Of a stretch of DNA of 64,000 bases, positions 60,025 to 64,000 are shown one piece after another. Source of the stretch: Poecilobothrus nobilitatus (lineage: Eukaryota > Arthropoda > Insecta > Diptera > Dolichopodidae); NCBI GenBank assembly GCA_947095535.1, contig OX352774.1, positions 81,654,416 to 81,718,415 of the forward strand, in the 5' to 3' direction. Position 1 is the first letter of the stretch; every line of letters begins with the position of its first letter. The notes below the pieces were generated by a model. It had not been told where the DNA came from and made no database searches. It saw only the letters and a program-made list of their open reading frames with translations. Made by a program: the position numbers and the translations under genes.

Positions 60025-60725
60025 AAAAGGAGTGCCAGACGACATAGTTCTTCTAGCACACAGGGTTAGCGATATGCAGTCAAAAGTAGAATATATAGAA
60101 AGACTGGCACTTGACGCAGGACTTGAAATAAACATCAGCAAAACCAACCATATGAAAATCAACAGCACTAGCAGCCAAAAGATTATGCTGAAAACGCAGC
60201 CAGTTAAATACGTCAACCAGTTCAACTATCTTGGTAGCAATATGACTACTGATGGAGGTGCGGAAGCAGATGTCAGCAACAGACTGAACACAGCTAGGGC
60301 AGAATTCGATCGATTGTATCCAGTGTGGAGGAATAACTTTATAATTAGTAAATTTCCAAGAAAACAAAAATAAAAAACATCCAGGCTTGCATAAAGTATC
60401 GTATATAGAATATTCTGGGCTGCAAGGATAAGCAACGAAGAGCTATGGAGACTTACAGAAGAAGAACCAATACTGAGGCAATAAAGAAAGAAAAATTGGA
60501 CACGTATATGCTACTCGCTTAGAGAGCATCCTAACAACATAAGCCGCATGGCGTTGGAGTGGAACCATCAACGAAGTAGAAGACGTGGGCGTCCAAATAA
60601 CATCTGGAGACGTAACATAATTAGCAAACTTAGCCAACGCAACCTCACAGGAGAGAATGCACAGTAAACCGTGTGAAATGGCCAAATCCAAATTGAACTC
60701 CTATGCTCTCTCGCGTAATGAAATG
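60025..60725 (+). mobile_element. LINE remnant: reverse-transcriptase C-terminal half
   Basis: A 113-codon frame (60032-60373) opens at PDDIVLL, the (A)DD active-site block of a reverse transcriptase with Ala replaced by Pro. It continues with GLEINISKTNHMKIN, NQFNYLGSNMTTDGG (the thumb YLGS motif) and RLNTARAEFDRLYPVWR. After a stop the reading resumes as ISNEELWRLTEEEP (60428), a stop, NISRMALEWNHQ (about 60538) and RRRGRPNNIWRR, ending NLTGENAQ then TAA. This series is that of proteins often labelled endonuclease-reverse transcriptase in metazoan genomes. 5' truncated just before the active site; at least three disruptions. Confidence 0.85.
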
Positions 60726-62039
60726 GAAAAAACAAAAACCTTAATTAGATATTGAGTCATCCTAAAAAAAGTACTTTTATGGTACCCACTCGAAACTGTC
60801 AGTCGAACTTGTTCAATTTTATACATGGTAAAGCGCTAAAAATTTCACAATCCCAGCTCTATTATATTTTGAGTTATCGTGGGGAGGGAGAGTTATCGTA
60901 CTCAGAATTCAACTGTGAATAAAAATACTCAAAATGCAATTCAATTTAATTATACTGCTAATAGAAAATGTCAAAATTTTCATACAAAATTCGTGTTTGG
61001 AATGCTTTTTCAATGATATCTCAAAATATTTAGCTATCCGCAATTAGGTATCAACAACATTTACAATCATAGCTTTCTTTCAAAAACTTACATATTTCCT
61101 CGTCACAATTACTTTGTGTTTTCTTTTCGATTATCACAAATTACAATTTTGTAAGCCTTTTCTTTTGATTTATTTCTTGTCCTTTTATAAGTAAATGTAT
61201 GTCCTTTTTATATAATACTTCTTTTTTTTTGAAAAGAACAAAATTTTAATAAAATTCAAAATAACTAAAAATGTATAAAGTCAAATCTATAATCAGTTGC
61301 ATTTCATTATGTATTATGATAAGTTAAAATAATGCCCAAAGGTAAAATGTCAATTAATCACAAAAAAAAAAAAACAAAGTCCAAACACTACGTAACTTAT
61401 CAGATATTTTATTTTAGAAATAAGTGATGAGTTTATTAATTTTTTTAAAAAAAACTATCATAAATACAAAATCAGAAACTTTGTCAAAATTTTTCCTTAA
61501 GTCAAATCACAAGTTATCTCAATAAATTACTTAAGATACCTAATTCAAAATTAAAAATAAAAAAAAAAAAATACATAATGACAAACTTATATTTTAAGCT
61601 TTAATCATTTAATTTAAATAAATTTAAAATGTAAATATGTATCCATTAATATTACAAAAGTAATTTTTATATTTTTTTTTTATGATTCCTTCTATGCTAA
61701 ATATTACGTATTATTACTTTAAAATATATTTCATATATAGGGTGTTTCTTTTAAAAACTTCCACAGTAATCGTGACAAAGATTTCGGTGGTCATAAGTGT
61801 TTATGATCATGGGTTATATTCAGATCGTAAACATTTTTAATGACCTCTCTTATACCATATGTTTAAAGCTGCACTACCAACCTCTGAGTTTATAAATTAC
61901 AAATATGTATTAAAATACTTAATAAGTAATATATAATATTTTTTTGAACAGTTTGCAAACTTCAAAGGCAATTATACATAATGGATTTTATTAGCTGTGA
62001 GTTGCGGTTCAAATATGCATAATTACTTACTAATTAATT
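60726..62039. other. Unannotated stretch
   Basis: 60.76-60.90 kb is less AT-rich (GTACCCACTCGAAACTGTC, GAGTTATCGTGGGGAGGGAG) without a frame; its origin is unknown. ATATAGGGTGTTTCTTTTAAAA at about 61736 looks like a transposon terminus, but no partner end was found. The rest is AT-rich. Confidence 0.45.
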
Positions 62040-63016
62040 ACACAGTTAATCATGAGCTAGCGAATATAGCTGACTGGGGTAACGCAAACAGAGTCGAATT
62101 CAACATTTCTAAAACATTTCTTATATAAAGCTGTCTCTGATATCTTTCAAGAGATCAATTCGTACCAATCCTGCGATTTCAAAGGGAAACTATTCAAAAG
62201 TCTGAAAATTTAAATGCACACAGCTAAAACCAAAAATACTGTGCAATGAACATATTTTTGATGTACCTAACGAAAAAAGCTGCAAAATATTTGGGTTTTC
62301 TTTCTCGTTGTAAAACCTATTTTTCTCCTATAGTGATCTAGTGTAATATCAATATTCGTCTTAAGATGAACTACCACATATGGGCTGGCGCCTCCGCAAT
62401 TTTCATTAGGTTGCTTGGATAAAATCCAAAATCGCGCCTTACGCCTAATTGGAGATCGTATTCTACAAGTAACCTTTACTCCTCTTAAGACACGTCGACA
62501 TTTTAAGCCATTATCTCTATTTCATGGTAATGACACTTGTTCTATTGAACTAAAATCAAACATGTCTCCTTTTAAAAAATTCCAACGAAATACTAAAGAA
62601 ACTGCAAGTGCTTTTTATTACTCTGTAGAACATTAAAACATTGCTGGTTTAAAACTAGTTATGTTAACGCATTAATTGTGAGAACCACTAAAATGTGAAA
62701 CCTGCTTCTAATGTGTAAGATAATGTGTTCCGGTCTGATAGATTTGGTCCATTATATATTTTGCAACTTCTCAAAAAGAATCGAGAAGAATTAATTGTGA
62801 GAACCGCTAAAATGTGAAACCTGCTTCCAATGTGTAAGAAAATGTATTCCTGTCTGATAGATTTAGTCCATTATATATTTTGCAACTTCTCAAAAATAAT
62901 CTGTGCAGATTCACTTGTAATTTACTTTCAAACTATCCCGTATTACCCTATTACCCTCCAATTCCTTCCATCATTGCACAATGCTACAATAATTTTGTAT
63001 AAAGGAATCCTTTCCT
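62040..63016 (+). mobile_element. LINE remnant: CR1/Jockey-like reverse-transcriptase C-terminus
   Basis: Pieces in order: NHELANIADWGNANRVEF then NISKT (62048-62120, usual form L..I..W....RVEFN..KT); HIFDVPNEK and AAKYLGFLSRCKTYFSP (about 62250-62330); YHIWAGAS (62372-62395); a frame from 62415 reading MDKIQNRALRLIGD, TPLKTRRHFKPLSLFHG, and SFYYSVE-like end (62415-62636); then VRTTKM-stop-NLL (about 62680) and a second VRTAKM-stop-NLLP (about 62799). These match the palm/thumb and C-terminal blocks of CR1/Jockey-type LINEs. Stops and frameshifts make it inactive. A different lineage from the 60-kb LINE. Confidence 0.8.
62671..62900 (+). repeat. Tandem duplication (119-bp period) inside the LINE coding tail
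   Basis: ATTAATTGTGAGAACC starts at 62671 and again at 62790; the copies run through TTTGCAACTTCTCAAAAA. They differ at a few positions (ACCACT/ACCGCT, TTCTAATG/TTCCAATG, TGTTCCGG/TATTCCTG). Both carry the same TGA where related LINEs have a tryptophan codon. Confidence 0.9.
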
Positions 63017-64000
63017 AGTGGTTGGGTAGTGTTTAAAAAAAAGAACAAAAATGTTAACAAAGAAATCTTTTTTCAAAATTGTACTAAAATATTCTATCAT
63101 TTTCTTTTTTAACACTCTGTATATTTTGAAAGTTTTGTGTTTTACATTACAGTAAAGTAGCATATTATTTATTTATTTTTTTTTTTGTATATTTTTTAAA
63201 GATTTTATCCTTTTTCTTAAAGTTTAAATTCTTTTTTATTCTATACATAAATGAACACAGAATATTGGATTGGAAATAATTTTTCAATACATTTGTATTC
63301 TTATCTTGACATATTCATACCTTTTTTTTCTATTTAGTCTTTTTTTTTTTTTTTTTGTTTTTGTTTTTGTATTTATTTTATATGTGGATATTATGAACAT
63401 ATCTAAGTATATTAGGTAAAAGTATATCTTTCCTTTTGTCCTAAAATTATATACCTATATAATATCTAAAATTTTAATATACGTATGTATATGGAAAGCC
63501 GAAGGGCAATTGAAATATCATGGTAAATTTATTGTCTTTTGTACTGAGTATAAATCATGTTTTGATACTATTTCAAAACTAATGATAAGAAGTTGAGTTA
63601 TTTTTATATAGATACCTATTACATAAGATAATATATCTACACATACTTATAATACAAGAAAAAAAAAATTCAAAATATATACATACATATTATATAATTA
63701 CAATCATATAAGTATTATAATACATGTACATATCTATATTATATATACATGTATACAGAGTTTTTCATTGTTATATAAATAGAAATGTAAAAGTTTTATA
63801 ATAAAAATACATTTTAGTAGACTTTTATTATCCTTTTTATTTATATTTTTATAATTTTTGTTTTTCATTGAATTGATCCTTTTCAATTAGAATGCGGTTC
63901 AACACATATAACATTTAATAGAATATTTTACAATATGGTGACATTGTTCTACTTAATTTAAATAATTTATTTGGAGTTTTTTTTTTTTTTTTTTTAAATA
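63017..64000. other. AT-rich end with TATG/ACATA microsatellites
   Basis: Poly-T runs (63175-63190, 63341-63356, 63978-63995) and ATACATA/TATATG repeats (63670-63760). No gene or recognised repeat family. Confidence 0.6.

Noticed and set aside
60010..60435. Minus-strand ORFs of 71, 95 and 69 codons
   Set aside because: They are antisense to the recognisable reverse-transcriptase reading on the plus strand.
61736..61800. A transposon terminus (AGGGTGTTTCTTTT)
   Set aside because: No matching inverted end was found within the window, so it is left unannotated.

Overview
The window is extremely AT-rich eukaryotic DNA: long poly-A and poly-T runs, many TA/TATG microsatellites, and no convincing host protein-coding exon, rRNA or functional tRNA gene. 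Transposable-element remains recognised by their structure explain most of the non-random signal. A GTCC microsatellite, 146-bp tandem repeats and a 3' hairpin between subterminal inverted repeats match the DINE-1/Helentron type known from flies. Together with the base composition this suggests a large intron or intergenic stretch of a fly genome (Diptera, probably Brachycera). The species is inference.

Layout. 0-5 kb: two copies of a GTCY-containing dispersed element (family B), one per strand, and an unrecognised reading-frame remnant. 4.7 kb: the first of three copies of a tRNA-derived SINE (4.7, 17.1 and 48.3 kb), two with clear target-site duplications. 6-7 kb: a homopolymer desert. 7.8-10.6 kb: the DINE-1/Helentron-like element with about 15 tandem units of 146 bp, four of them duplicated as a block of about 617 bp. 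12-44 kb: more family-B copies, a LINE tail at 16.6 kb and another at 23.2 kb, a hairpin-rich dispersed element at 27.5 kb (second copy at 53.1 kb), a fold-back MITE at 30.5 kb, two related long-inverted-repeat elements whose arms are short oligomers (31.8 and 35.3 kb), and clusters of a 'CTGATTTTG' module in both orientations (40.5 and 43.9 kb). 45-49 kb: a 32-bp minisatellite, a 643-bp TIR element with a perfect 8-bp target duplication, the third SINE, and an unrecognised minus-strand reading frame. 55-63 kb: a LINE graveyard with two convergent RNase H-bearing remnants, a TA-flanked TIR element of about 1.07 kb, a palindromic pair of family-B ends, and two different reverse-transcriptase remnants, one with a tandem duplication inside its coding tail.

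The genes do not form a pathway. The window is a record of successive insertion and decay by at least four LINE lineages, one SINE, two Helentron-like families and several TIR or fold-back elements. All LINE readings carry stops or frameshifts or are short 5'-truncated tails. Family names come from motifs read by eye; no database search was possible.
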